This document shows, one piece after another, positions 42,410-52,060 of a stretch of 64,000 bases of DNA. The translations under genes and the position numbers were made by a program. Position 1 is the stretch's first letter; each line of letters begins with the position of its first letter. Where the stretch lies: positions 62,001 through 126,000 of the forward strand of contig CAWJNN010000054.1 of assembly GCA_963844115.1 (NCBI GenBank). Direction: 5' to 3'. The DNA is from CS4-C045 sp963844115 (lineage in GTDB: Bacteria > Planctomycetota > Planctomycetia > Pirellulales > UBA7805). The notes under the pieces were generated by a model. The model saw only the letters and a list, made by a program, of their open reading frames with translations. It ran no database searches and was not told where the DNA came from.

Positions 42410-43228
42410 CTAAGCGGCTTTGCGAGGCGATCGGGATTCACCGTCTACCTCGTGATCCGTGCCATGCCAGCGTTCCCATAGCCGTGCCTGTTTCATGAAG
42501 GCATAGTAGGCAGCCAGATAGGCGAGCTGAACGCCCACCTTGCCGTCCAGGAACCCACCATAGATGAAAAAGGCCCGCACGAAACGCAGCGGTGGACGGA
42601 ACAGTAACTGTAAATAGCTGGGCCGCCTTCCTTCCTGGTACCACTGCTCAGCCTGCAGGGCCGAATAGCGATTCCACTTTTCCAGTTGTTCGTTGTAGGA
42701 ACGACGAGCGTAGTGTTTCATCGGGTACCGTAAGCGTCCGATTCTGCGCTCGTTGGTCTCGAATTCGCCATGATCGGCACCGTTGTTCGGATAACGAAAG
42801 TCATCACGCCGGAACAATCGAATTACGCGATCACCTCCCCATCCTGAAAAACGGACACGGTGTCCCAAGAAGTAGTTGTGACGCAGAACGCGATAGCCAT
42901 CGTAGCCAGCGTCACGGGCCAGCTGTTCGCGGATTTCCGTGGCCAGTCGTTCCGTCAGTCGCTCGTCTACGTCCACGATCAGGACCCATGGATGCTGAGC
43001 CTTTGAAATAGCCCAGTTTTTGAAATCGCAAGCAGTCACATAGTCGCGGGCGTGGACCGTAAACTCGCACCAGCCGTCACTTAGTCGCCTGGCGATCTCG
43101 ACCGTAGTATCGGTGGCACCCGAATCAGCGATTAGAATTTCGTCGGCAATCGCTCGACACGATTCGACACATTCCCGAATCAGAGTTTCGTGATTCTTGA
43201 CGGCGATGATGACGGTGAGTTTGTTCAA
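42410..43228 (-). CDS. GT2 glycosyltransferase, WaaE/KdtX-like
   Basis: The protein opens LNKLTVIIAVKNHETLIREC and has EILIADSGATDTTVEIA, the DXD-like VLIVDVDERL, GYRVLRHNYFLGHRVRFSGW, RRDDFRYPNNGADHGEF and a membrane-proximal LLFRPPLRFVRAFFIYGGFL. This matches the lipopolysaccharide core beta-glucosyltransferase group (WaaE/KdtX). The start is set at TTG 43228, which has a GGAGA site 7-10 bp upstream. A GTG at 43252 is in frame but lacks one. It acts on LPS core or a similar lipid-linked glycan. Confidence 0.88.
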   Translation of the reverse strand: MNKLTVIIAVKNHETLIRECVESCRAIADEILIADSGATDTTVEIARRLSDGWCEFTVHARDYVTACDFKNWAISKAQHPWVLIVDVDERLTERLATEIREQLARDAGYDGYRVLRHNYFLGHRVRFSGWGGDRVIRLFRRDDFRYPNNGADHGEFETNERRIGRLRYPMKHYARRSYNEQLEKWNRYSALQAEQWYQEGRRPSYLQLLFRPPLRFVRAFFIYGGFLDGKVGVQLAYLAAYYAFMKQARLWERWHGTDHEVDGESRSPRKAA

Positions 43229-43326
43229 AGAACGGTCTCCTTGTCGCGCCACTTTGCGGAAGACACTTTACGGAAAACACTCAACGCACAACATAGAGGC
43301 CTGGAAATTGAAATCCTGTCGCTCGT

Positions 43327-43458
43327 GCACATCGCAGCCCATGTGTAGGCACATCGCAGCCCATGTGTAGGCACATCGCAGCCCATGTGTAGGCACATCG
43401 CAGCCCATGTGTAGGCACATCGCAGCCCATGTGTAGGCACATCGCAGCCCATGTGTAG
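43327..43458. repeat. 22-bp tandem repeat, six copies
   Basis: Six perfect copies of GCACATCGCAGCCCATGTGTAG lie end to end. Each unit contains the inverted pair CACAT/CATGTG-type arms (CACATcgcagccCATGTG), so it can form a small hairpin. There are no spacers between copies. The array sits in the 340-bp gap upstream of the GT2 gene and the oxidoreductase gene. Confidence 0.95.
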
Positions 43459-43593
43459 GCGTATCCGCGATTTAACAGTTTGTTATGCTAGCACGATGGC
43501 CCACCTGACGCCCCGCCTGGATGTTACCTGCAGTTTGATTGTTCGAGCAAAAGTGGTACCAAAGGCAAGCTAAGCAACCAGCACACGCCAACG

Positions 43594-44632
43594 ATGACCA
43601 TTGATGCCAACCAGAAAATGGATCCGCCTCGGATCGGGATCATCGGCGCGCCGGCGCGCACAAGGGATTGGGCAGTATTTGGCGCGTGATCTGTCGGCCA
43701 CGGGTGGGGACGTTTGCGCCGTTGTGGGAACGACGCACGGCACGGTCGACGAAGCGCGCCGGACGCTCGAATCGGAATACGCCTTGGAAGTGCGAGGCTA
43801 CGTCGATGCTGCAAAGATGATCGAAGACGAGTCGTTAGACGCGGTGGTTATCTGCAGCCCCCAGCAATTCCATCGCGATCATCTGGACGCCGCATTGAGG
43901 GCACGTCAGCACGTGCTTTGCGAAAAGCCACTGGTATTCGACTTCGATCGAGACAATGTCTCCGATGCGGGGCGTTTGATCGACGGTTTCGCGGCCGCCG
44001 ACCTTGTCCTGATGGCCAATCAGCAATGGCCTTACACTTTGGACGCATTCCAACGCTGTTATCCGCAGCAAAAGCGGACGGACGCGGTTCACCGGCTGGA
44101 AATGATGCTGGCACCGGCGCGGGATGGAATCGTGATGATTCCCGATTCCATACCGCACGTTGCCAGTATGCTACTGGCGGTCGCACCGGTAGACGGCCGA
44201 GCTGAGCAGTTTCGTTGTTCGAGCGCAGGGACCGGGGATCTCCGAATTGCGTTTCAGTATCGCCATACGGACGGCTGCGTGGACGTAGACATTTGCCTCG
44301 CCCAGGTCGCGGCTCAACCGCGTCCGGCTGCATATGCTATCAATGGCTGCACGGTGTGCCGTCGAATCCAATCGGATTCTTATCAAATGTACTTTGAGCC
44401 GACGGATCATCCGCCGGTCAGGTTAACCAGCCAAGATGCGCAAATTACGGCTGTCGCAACAAGCTACGTGCCGCTGGAAGACCCATTGCGATTATTGGCG
44501 GCCGACTTTATAAGACGCATCCAGCGCCCGCAGATTTCCCCCCACGACGACGAGTGCCTTTTGCAAAACGTCCGCCTTGTCCAGCAAGTCTACGAGGCCG
44601 TCCAGCACTCGCAATGCTTCAGGGTTTCGTAG
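43594..44632 (+). CDS. Gfo/Idh/MocA-type oxidoreductase, frameshift near 43645-43665
   Basis: From ATG 43594 the first frame gives MTIDANQKMDPPRIGIIGA, the expected nucleotide-binding start. The rest follows in another frame from QGIGQYLARDL, with VVICSPQQFHRDHLDAALRA and HVLCEKPLVFDFDRDN (the EKP motif). A C-terminal half of the beta-sheet type follows. Two missing bases (or one extra) in GGCGCGCC...ACAAGG account for the shift, and restoring them gives IGGAGARTQGIGQY. The family oxidises or epimerises sugar derivatives with NAD(P). The neighbours suggest a sugar precursor of the surface glycan. Confidence 0.8.
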
Positions 44633-44693
44633 CGATTCTGAATTCTTGCAAATCCAGCTACAAACCATTCACCAATAACCAATAATTGACGCC

Positions 44694-45926
44694 ATGGATG
44701 GTGCCCACGATTTTCACGACTTCCGTAGCAAGCTGTTACAGCCGTCCGTGTTACCCCGCGTGATCGACTATGTGGAATGGCAAGTGGCGGCTCAACAGGC
44801 ATCCGCCGAGGGGAACGAACCGCCGTTGCCTCCGGCTACGGCACCCCTCTCGATCAACCTGGACCTGACCACGGCCTGCAATTATCGCTGCGATCATTGT
44901 ATCGACTGGGATATTCTCAATTCGGGAGTCAAGCACAAAGAAGACGAGTTGCGAGATTCGTTGCACAATCTGGCAGAACGGGGAATGCGAAGTGTGATCC
45001 TGATTGGTGGCGGTGAACCCACGGTCTATCCTCGCTTTGCAGACATCGTGCGATTTCTCAAACAGGATCTCAAGCAACAAGTGGCGGTCGTAACCAACGG
45101 CAGTCGTGGCGACCGTTTGCTGGAGGCGGCCGAGTTCTTGACGGACGGCGATTGGATCCGCCTTTCGTTGGATTCCGGCACCGACGAAACTTTTCAGGCG
45201 ATGCATCGCCCGCGACAGCCGATTAGTCTGAACGAAATTTGCCAGTGGATTCCAAAGATCAAGGATTGTAACCCCTCATTCGAGGTTGGATTTTCGTTCA
45301 TCATCACGTGGCACGGCGCCACCCGCGACGATGCAAAAATCGTCGAAAATATCCACGAATTAGTGGTTGCTGCCCAGCGCGCGAAGCACTATCGATTCGA
45401 TTACCTTTCGGTCAAGCCCTTCCTTATGCGACAAGAAGACAATGGGGCCGAAATCATGAACCCTCAACAGGCCGAAGAACATCAAGCTTGTATCGTAAAG
45501 CGTATCCGGGAGGCGGTGATCGAAGCCAAGCGTCTGGAAGACGACAACTTCCGCATTGTCGAGAGCACGAATTTACGTTTGCTGGAGCAGCAGAGCTGGC
45601 GGGAATACACCAGGCAGCCACGACACTGCCACATGCAGGCCATGCGTCAAGTGCTGACGCCGCATGGCGTTTTTAATTGCCCGGGTTATCGCGGTTCGGC
45701 CATGGCAATGATTTCGGATCGACGGGCCTACCGCGACGAAGGGGCGATCGAAGAGACCAGGAAAAAACTTGGCAGCATGATCCTCCGATTTGATGCAGCA
45801 CACGAATGCGAAAACGTGACGTGCCTGTATAACCACACCAATTGGTGGATCCAGGAATTAATCGAGCATCCTGAAAAGCTGGACGAACTCGTGGCCGTAT
45901 CGCAGCGGGACGATTACTTTCTATAG
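44694..45926 (+). CDS. Radical SAM protein with C-terminal Cys motifs
   Basis: The 410-residue protein has the cluster motif CNYRCDHC within LDLTTACNYRCDHCIDWDI. Then come LIGGGEPTVYPRFADIVRFL (the GGE SAM-binding motif), VAVVTNGSRGDRL and IRLSLDSGTDETFQAMH. The C-terminal part has FNCPGYRGSAMAMI and HECENVTCLYNHTNWWI, cysteines that could bind a further cluster as in SPASM proteins. The reaction is unknown. Its place among glycan genes suggests modification of a sugar or lipid-linked intermediate, and no peptide precursor gene is visible nearby. Confidence 0.86.
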   Translation: MDGAHDFHDFRSKLLQPSVLPRVIDYVEWQVAAQQASAEGNEPPLPPATAPLSINLDLTTACNYRCDHCIDWDILNSGVKHKEDELRDSLHNLAERGMRSVILIGGGEPTVYPRFADIVRFLKQDLKQQVAVVTNGSRGDRLLEAAEFLTDGDWIRLSLDSGTDETFQAMHRPRQPISLNEICQWIPKIKDCNPSFEVGFSFIITWHGATRDDAKIVENIHELVVAAQRAKHYRFDYLSVKPFLMRQEDNGAEIMNPQQAEEHQACIVKRIREAVIEAKRLEDDNFRIVESTNLRLLEQQSWREYTRQPRHCHMQAMRQVLTPHGVFNCPGYRGSAMAMISDRRAYRDEGAIEETRKKLGSMILRFDAAHECENVTCLYNHTNWWIQELIEHPEKLDELVAVSQRDDYFL

Positions 45927-45998
45927 GGCTGTTGCGAAGTCGCGTCTCGCGTTACGACGCAAAACCGAAGAATCGACTGTCCCAGTCGAGCGGTTGGA

Positions 45999-46996
45999 TT
46001 ACGATTCGTTGAGCTTTTTGTTGACGATGTAGATGGGCCGGCTTTTCGTCTGATCGAAAATTCGACCGACGTACAGCCCCAGCATTCCGATCAGCGTAAT
46101 GACTATTCCCGACAACAGCCATAGAGAAACGATCAGCGTGGTGAAACCAATGACCGTGATTTTCCCTGCGAAATAGAGATACACATTGAGAATGGCGAAC
46201 AGGAATGCGCTCAACGATATCAGCAGACCAAATCGTACCGTCAGCCGCAGAGGCTTATCCGAGAACGAAAGTATGATGTTGATCGCCAGGTCGCATAACG
46301 CCTTTAACGAATAGGTCGAGTTCCCTTCAAATCGATGACCGTGTTGGACGTCGATTTCAGTCGCGTCGAAGCCAACCCATTTGACCATGGCCGGAAAGTA
46401 TTTGACGTAGTCATCCATGTCCAGGATGGCATCGATAACTTTCCGCTGATAGATACCGAAATTACCGATGGCCGGATCCTGCTTCGTATCGGTCAGGTAG
46501 CCCAGCACTGTGTAAAACGTGCGTGAAAGTTTTTTTTTCAGCCAGCCATCGGTTCGTTGTGAACGCCGAGCAAATACGATGTCGTAGCCGCCCTGCGCTT
46601 GGTGAAAAGCCGCGGGAGCTCTTCCGGTTGGTCTTGTAGATCACAATCCATGACAACGACCCACGCGCCTCGGCTTTCAGCCAGTCCAGCCGTGATGGCA
46701 CTGTGTTGGCCGAAGTTGCGACTCAACTTGATTCCCTTCAGTCGATCGTCGGCAGCGCACTGTTCTTCGATCGCGGACCAGGAAGCGTCCGGACTCCCAT
46801 CATCGACCAGAATGACTTCGTAGTCGGTGTCAATATCGCGCAGTGCGGCGGTAAGTCGGTGAACCAATTCGCCAACGATGCGTTCCGCTCGGTAGACCGG
46901 GATGACGACGGACAGCACCGTTTGATTTTGGGAGCCAGGCTGCTCGTTGGAGCCTGGTTTAACGAGTCGTAACGGTTGGGCTGAACTGTTTGTCAT
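45999..46996 (-). CDS. GT2 glycosyltransferase of the polyprenyl-phosphate sugar type (ArnC/GtrB-like), frameshift at 46598
   Basis: The first frame gives LSVVIPVYRAERIVGELVHR, EVILVDDGSPDASWSAIEEQ, LSRNFGQHSAITAGLAESRG and VVMDCDLQDQPEELPRLFTK. After one missing base (AAG-GCGCAG) the next frame continues AQGGYDIVFARRSQRTDGWL, the LGYLTDTKQDPAIGNFGIYQ core, and two C-terminal membrane helices (LLISLSAFLFAILNVYLYFA, LIVSLWLLSGIVITLIGMLG). The layout matches undecaprenyl-phosphate or dolichyl-phosphate sugar transferases, which load a sugar on the lipid carrier for transfer across the membrane. Confidence 0.87.
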
Positions 46997-47033
46997 GGCG
47001 GGTTCGATATCCTTTAATTTGCCGGAGGCAACG

Positions 47034-47939
47034 TCAGTCTGGTTTTCGCAGGACGGCTAATACCGAGGTTCCCCAAGGCAACGGAAGCCAATGGCTTAGC
47101 GGCGTTTCCATCCCAAAGATGAAGCTCAAGACTTGATTGACGGGAAAGGCCGGCACGCGGTGCGTCCGTCGTTGGTGTTCGGCGATTTCTGCGGCCGACA
47201 TCTGTGCAATCGCAGGGGGCTTGAGCCGGCTTAGCAACAACAACGGGCTGAGCAACGTCATGAAATAGCGGGTTCTACATACTTCCAAGCCTGCCTGATG
47301 CGCCAGTTGCGTATAGTCGCGTCTCGTGTAACGACGGACGTGATGTACCAGTTCGTCGTTGTAGCTCCAGAAGAAATCCAATGCGGGGGTCGTGACGAAC
47401 AGCAGTCCACCTGGTCGGAGTGTTTTGGAAATTTCGCGCAGGATCTGACCGTCGTGAGGTAGGTGTTCCAGCACGTCCAACAAGAAGACCGTGTCCCAGC
47501 GCCGTTGCCAGGGAAGCTGTTTCAGGTCGATCTGGTAGCGGTCAACAACGCCTCCAACGATCGGCCGGGCAAGTTCTAACGCTCGTAAAGACGAGTCACC
47601 CAGGGCTAGTTCATCGAACTGCGACGGTCGATGGTTGCTCAGATAGCGAAGCCACCCACCGCATCCGCCTCCCATATCGATGGCCGACATCCCAGTGTGG
47701 TTTTGCGGCTGTCGCTGGCAGTATTGGCGAACTGCGTGCAAGAGGAATCGATGCCGGCCACGATACCAGAAATGATCCCTTTGCATTCCGACAAGCATGT
47801 CGAAATGGGCCGAGTCGTATTCCTCATTGCAATGCTGTACGGTTCCTGGAGAGACGAGGATGCCGTTCGCATTCCGGTGAAATCCGACGGTATTGGTTGA
47901 CTCGTGGGTTTCGGGGCGGCGGATAGCAACGGATGTCAT
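47034..47939 (-). CDS. Class I SAM-dependent methyltransferase
   Basis: From ATG 47939 the 301-residue protein reads MTSVAIRRPETHESTNTVGF. Then come HFDMLVGMQRDHFWYRGRHR, SAIDMGGGCGGWLRYL (motif I), DTVFLLDVLEHLPHDGQILR and LRPGGLLFVTTPALDFFWSY. A C-terminal region has hydrophobic helices (YFMTLLSPLLLLSRL, LSFIFGMETPLSHWL). This pattern (WYRGRHR, DELVHHVRRYTR) is shared by methyltransferases found next to polyprenyl-phosphate glycosyltransferases. The open frame extends upstream without a stop into the end of the preceding methyltransferase gene. Confidence 0.85.
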   Translation of the reverse strand: MTSVAIRRPETHESTNTVGFHRNANGILVSPGTVQHCNEEYDSAHFDMLVGMQRDHFWYRGRHRFLLHAVRQYCQRQPQNHTGMSAIDMGGGCGGWLRYLSNHRPSQFDELALGDSSLRALELARPIVGGVVDRYQIDLKQLPWQRRWDTVFLLDVLEHLPHDGQILREISKTLRPGGLLFVTTPALDFFWSYNDELVHHVRRYTRRDYTQLAHQAGLEVCRTRYFMTLLSPLLLLSRLKPPAIAQMSAAEIAEHQRRTHRVPAFPVNQVLSFIFGMETPLSHWLPLPWGTSVLAVLRKPD

Positions 47940-47965
47940 GGACGGGAGTCCTTGTCGTCGAAACG

Positions 47966-48622
47966 TCAAGCCGCGTGCGCACGCGTCGTGGCGGCACTCG
48001 GCAATGGCGCTGCTCGCATAACACTGCATGATGATGTGCGTGTACGGCAAGCGAATAAGGTCGCTTCGGACATCGACCGCGATGTCAGGGAAGAACGCTT
48101 GAGCAAGTTGCCGGTAGGAATGTTCGTTGCCACGTGTTGTCCACGGTCCCACACAAGTAATTGCCGCGCAACGCGTGATTGTCCCTCGACGAAACAGCCA
48201 TCCAGCGTTACAAGTCGCCCTGGATGATTCAGCGCCGTAATTGCCAGCTGGAACAGATGACTCGCCTCGTTGTCGTCCAAGTGATGGACGATGCCGTGGG
48301 CAATCACCAGATCGAACGTTCCCCATTCATTCAACGAGGTTTCGCAGACTCGGCGGCAATGGAATTGACCGCGATTTCCGTAACGACGTCGGGCGAAATC
48401 GATGTACTTGGGACTGATGTCGACGCCGACATATTCCACATCCGGCAGGTATTCCAGGATGGCGGCCGGCCCGCAGCCGATGTCCAGGATTCGCTGCCCG
48501 GCTTCCGGCCGCAGGTAATCGTCAACGAACCTCGCGTAGTGATTTCCAGAGACGAAGTGTTGAAATCGCCGATAAACTGTCGCGGCGCCGAAGGCATTAC
48601 GGATGTCAAGAAAACTGGTCAT
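47966..48622 (-). CDS. Class I SAM-dependent methyltransferase, probable frameshift near 48120
   Basis: The protein reads MTSFLDIRNAFGAATVYRRF, LRPEAGQRILDIGCGPAAIL (motif I), YVGVDISPKYIDFARRRYG, FDLVIAHGIVHHLDD and RLVTLDGCFVEGQSRVARQL. As read it ends in an atypical Arg/Ser-rich tail after WDRGQHVAT. In another frame the sequence YRQLAQAFFPDIAVDVRSDL and IRLPYTHIIMQCYAS fits the expected C-terminus, so one base is probably missing around 48115-48125. That frame has no stop before the next methyltransferase, which leaves open a two-domain fusion spanning 48622 to 47034. Confidence 0.78.
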   Translation of the reverse strand: MTSFLDIRNAFGAATVYRRFQHFVSGNHYARFVDDYLRPEAGQRILDIGCGPAAILEYLPDVEYVGVDISPKYIDFARRRYGNRGQFHCRRVCETSLNEWGTFDLVIAHGIVHHLDDNEASHLFQLAITALNHPGRLVTLDGCFVEGQSRVARQLLVWDRGQHVATNIPTGNLLKRSSLTSRSMSEATLFACRTRTSSCSVMRAAPLPSAATTRAHAA

Positions 48623-50085
48623 TTATGTACGGGTGGCGTTCTTGTAGGCCGGAACAAGCGAAGCGCAGTTCCGGCAGGGTTGGCGTCAGCTGGCGAATTG
48701 CAGCCGGAATCCCGGCGCACCGGGACTTGTTCCGGCCTTATCGTTGGAGAAACTCGCTTACGGGAGGTGGTTTCGATCGTTACTGGCACACTTTGCGTTG
48801 CGAGGAGGATTTCGCCGTACGTCAGGCCATACAAAAGCATTAAGCCGCCTGAGTACAACCCATAGTGCATGTAGACGTGATGTGCGTAGGGTTCGGGGAA
48901 CCGCAGCAGCCAAAGATTGGTAACTCCGACGGCCAGGTAACAGCACCACTGCCATCGCCTGGGAGCTTCACCGCGCTGATGCCACGCTTCCAACCTCCGG
49001 TACATTACGTAACAGAAGGCAGGAACTAGCGTGACGTAGTGGTGAGTTCTGCCGTCAGGGTCGATCAATGCCCACGCCACGCCGATCATCGCGACCTCTT
49101 CCCACAACGACATCGCGTCCATATTGGACCATTTGCGACGCAGCATGACGTGTAAGGCTGGCAATCCGATAATCAGCGTCACGGCAACGCATAGTAGCTG
49201 ATATACGTGCGGTGGGGTTTCTGATAACGACGGCCAAAGCGGATCGATATAGATGCGGTAGTGCAGGAAATTAGCAAAGCTCCATGTCTGCTCGGTGTCC
49301 TTCACCTGCAGCCACATGTTGAACATGCTTCCTTCAATCCGCCTTGAGAGAGCCAGGTGCTGCTTGCTGCCCATTAACCAGTGTGGCAGGAGCCAGAGGA
49401 ATCCAAACGAACAAGCTGCCACGAGGGCTGCGTTCCGCCACGCCCGTTTGATCAGTAACATGGCGAGCAGCGGGACGGTGGTGAGTTTCAGGCCGATCGA
49501 GAAGCCCAAAAGGACGGCGCCCAGCGCCTGTTTCCGCAGCCGAGCGCTGGGCAACATCAGCAGCAGACCCGCGCAGCCTGAACCAAAGGTGATGATGTTG
49601 AGTTGTTTGCAATTAAGGTCGTTTAACAGGTAGCGGCCCGCCAGGATCATGCCCAGCAGCGGTGCGCAGGCGGCGAGCGGAATCCAACCGCGAAACCCAA
49701 GCCTGGAATCCGCGATTCCTGCGGTCATGAAGCGGTACATCACCCACCACATTCCCATGATGAGAATCGCCATGACCAGTCGCATGGCGGGCCGGGGAAG
49801 ATACCCCAGGGGATACAGAATGGCAGTCATCGACAGGTTGGCGTACGGTGCGAACGCGAATGGGTTCGACTCCTTGTCGTAGATGCCTTCCCAATTTTCG
49901 TCGTGCGCACACTGGGTAACATAGGCCCAGAATCGGACATCATCGTCGCTTTTTTGCGAGCGCAGAAATGCCGCGACCAGCACGATACCTAGGACGATCC
50001 ACAGCCAACGGGGTACAGGTTGCGCCGGTGTGGACGACGAATGAACTGTTTCGCGGGACGAATTGGTGGGCTGCCCGTCTTCCAT
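48619..50085 (-). CDS. GT87-like polytopic membrane glycosyltransferase (DUF2029 family)
   Basis: The roughly 488-residue protein has 9-10 membrane helices. It contains the motifs of the polyprenol-phosphate mannosyltransferase group: the acidic SQKSDDDVRFWAYV near the first loop, NPFAFAPYANLSMTAILYPL, GRYLLNDLNCKQLNIITFG, GLKLTTVPLLAMLLIKRAWR and DPDGRTHHYVTLVPAFCYVM. These enzymes transfer a sugar from a lipid carrier on the outer face of the inner membrane. The last 38 residues (from about RPEQVPVRRDS) are encoded by an intergenic palindromic repeat, so the original stop has been lost or replaced. ATG 50085 is preferred. Confidence 0.83.
   Translation of the reverse strand: MEDGQPTNSSRETVHSSSTPAQPVPRWLWIVLGIVLVAAFLRSQKSDDDVRFWAYVTQCAHDENWEGIYDKESNPFAFAPYANLSMTAILYPLGYLPRPAMRLVMAILIMGMWWVMYRFMTAGIADSRLGFRGWIPLAACAPLLGMILAGRYLLNDLNCKQLNIITFGSGCAGLLLMLPSARLRKQALGAVLLGFSIGLKLTTVPLLAMLLIKRAWRNAALVAACSFGFLWLLPHWLMGSKQHLALSRRIEGSMFNMWLQVKDTEQTWSFANFLHYRIYIDPLWPSLSETPPHVYQLLCVAVTLIIGLPALHVMLRRKWSNMDAMSLWEEVAMIGVAWALIDPDGRTHHYVTLVPAFCYVMYRRLEAWHQRGEAPRRWQWCCYLAVGVTNLWLLRFPEPYAHHVYMHYGLYSGGLMLLYGLTYGEILLATQSVPVTIETTSRKRVSPTIRPEQVPVRRDSGCNSPADANPAGTALRLFRPTRTPPVHK
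48640..48748. repeat. REP-like palindromic element in a gene 3' end
   Basis: GTAGGCCGGAACAAGCGAAG and CGCAGTTCCGGCA form one palindrome (48641-48675). A second, related block (CCGGAATCCCGGCG...CACCGGGACTTGTTCCGGCC) follows at 48700-48740. The GGCCGGAACAAGCGAAGCGC pattern is a dispersed repeat in many bacterial genomes. Here it lies inside the last codons of the GT87-like gene. Confidence 0.75.
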
Positions 50086-50235
50086 GAGGGACTTCAAGAC
50101 GATTGGGTTCGAATCGACGTAATAGTTGGGGTCGGCGGTAACTATCTTCGAATGCGAAGCTTGCAGCAAGAGCGATCGTTACCCGCATCCGTTACTTGCC
50201 ATGCTCTGCCATGGCTGCCAAGATAGTTACTAGCG

Positions 50236-51902
50236 ATGCTGTCATCTCCCTCGATCTCATCCTGGCGTTCCCGCGGCGTCACGGCACTGTTCAGTCTGGA
50301 CGGCAGTCTGGACGGCGGCCGCCGCGAAGGCCGACCCGTTGTGCATTGGTTGTCGGCGATCTTCGGTATCGACGTCCGCGCGCTGGCCGCATTCCGTATC
50401 GGGCTCGCCGGCATTCTGTTGATCGATCTGTGGAATCGATCCTATGATCTGGTCGCCCATTATTCGGATGCAGGCATCTTGCCGCGCCTGGCAAGGATGG
50501 AGTTGTACGACCACGGTGCCGCGCAGCGATTGTGGTGGTCATTGCACATGGCCAGCGGCGAAGTGGTATTCCAGTTCGCGCTGTTCGCCGTTGCGGCCGC
50601 ATGTGCGTTGGGCCTGTTGATCGGTTATCGCCCACGTCTCATGTCCCTGTTCAGTTGGATTCTGCTGGTATCACTGCAGAATCGGAATCCGATGCTGTTG
50701 CAGGGAGGAGATGTGTTGTTGCGCTCGCTGGTACTGTGGTCGATCTTTTTGCCGACAGGAGCCGTGTGCAGTGTCGACAGTGCGGGAGTTGCGTCAGGGC
50801 GCGGGCGGCCGGTGAGAGTGTTATCGGGGGGGACGATTGCGCTGTTGCTGCAGGTCGCCTTCATGTATTTTTTTGCTGCCTGTTACAAGAATTCGGTTTA
50901 CTGGACCAGCGACTATTCAGCGGTTCACTATGCTCTGAGCGCCGAACATTTTTCCAAACCTCTGGGTGTCTGGCTGCTGCAGTTCCCGAATCTCTTGAGG
51001 CTGCTCACGTGGCTGACCGTGCAACTTGAATTCTTTGGCCCGCTGCTCGCGTTTTGCCCCTTCTTTACTTCGCGCTTGCGGCTGCTGGTGGTGCCCCTGT
51101 TTTGGTGTTTTCATTTGAGCCTGGCGTTGACCATGGCTCTTGGCTTGTTCTCGTTGATCTCGGTCGTGGCATGGATTCCTTTCCTGCCGACCCGGTTTTG
51201 GGATTGGCTGGCCCGTCGTCTGCCCTTGCCGTCCTGGCCGGAAAGTCGAGTCGCCTTGCCGCGTGGTATTCCGGCGTTGATAGGTTCTTTTCTGGCGCTC
51301 GCGCTGATTACGCTGGCCGGCCTGAACTCTGCCAGAACAGTTCCGCCCCCCGTGCGGGACTGGCGGGTCGTGGCGTGGGCCGGCAATGCTGTTTTTCCAA
51401 AGTGCGACTCGATCCTCAACATTCTGCGTCTGGATCAGGATTGGCAGATGTTCGCCCCAAGACCGATGACGGAGGATGGCTGGTATGAATTCAGAGGTGA
51501 ACTTGAAGACGGATCGGTGGTCAATCTGTGGCACGTCGGCCAGCCGCTGCCAACTACAAAACCGTCCAACATCAGCGCCATGTCAGGCGGGCAGCGCTGC
51601 GCAAGTACCTGGTGCTTGTCCGCGAACCAGCGAATATACGGCATCTTCCACACTTCGCAAACTGGCTGATCTGGCGCTGGGAGCGGGAACATTCCGAGGG
51701 CGACCCGTTGCGCATGGTTAAGGATATTAAAATCCTGATCTACGTCGAACCGACTAGTCCGCCCGGCAATCCTCCGTCGAAACCTCGTACGGTGCTGCTT
51801 TACCACTGGACGAGTCCCTACGTCGTCCAGCCACCGTTGCCGGATGATGCTGCCGAGGATAAAGCCAATAGCGACACAACGATTGAGCGACCGATGCCAT
51901 AA
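50236..51902 (+). CDS. HTTM / vitamin-K-dependent gamma-carboxylase-like membrane protein, frameshift at 51599
   Basis: From ATG 50236 the protein has an HTTM-type membrane region: IDVRALAAFRIGLAGILLID, WNRSYDLVAHYSDAGILPR, FQFALFAVAAACALGLLIGY, LVSLQNRNPMLLQGGDVLLR, TIALLLQVAFMYFFAACYKN. A soluble C-terminal part has WQMFAPRPMTEDGWYEFRG. One added G at 51599 (TG-GCGCAAG) continues it as RWRKYLVLVREPANIRHLPH, FANWLIWRWEREH and ILIYVEPTSPPG. HTTM proteins relate to VKGC. The His/Lys positions needed for carboxylation are not evident, so the reaction is unknown. It closes the surface-glycan region. Confidence 0.82.
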
Positions 51903-52008
51903 CGGTTCATCAGACGACGACGTGGAACGACCAAAGGCACCCAACGGGCAGCGGACCATACCAAGTGCGTCTTCAAGGCTTGATTTTGGGGTGGCCTGGC
52001 TCAACCGC

Positions 52009-52055
52009 TTGGGCGCTAGCCCCGGTTTTTGCCAACGAACCGTGGCTAGCGCCAA
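52009..52055. repeat. GGCTAGCGCC-type palindrome between convergent genes
   Basis: TTGGGCGCTAGCCCCGGTT (52009-52027) is followed after 10 bp by AACCGTGGCTAGCGCCAA (52038-52055), its near-perfect reverse complement. It lies between the HTTM gene and the convergent HEAT/TPR gene and is placed to act as a bidirectional terminator or REP-like element. Confidence 0.8.
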
Positions 52056-52060
52056 AACGG

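Noticed and set aside
43225..43452. A Cys-rich 75-residue frame (MGCDVPTHGLRCAYTWAAMC)
   Set aside because: It is a translation of the 22-bp tandem repeat and contains nothing else.
43327..43458. CRISPR array
   Set aside because: The 22-bp units are contiguous with no spacers, and no cas gene is in the window. It is a plain tandem repeat.
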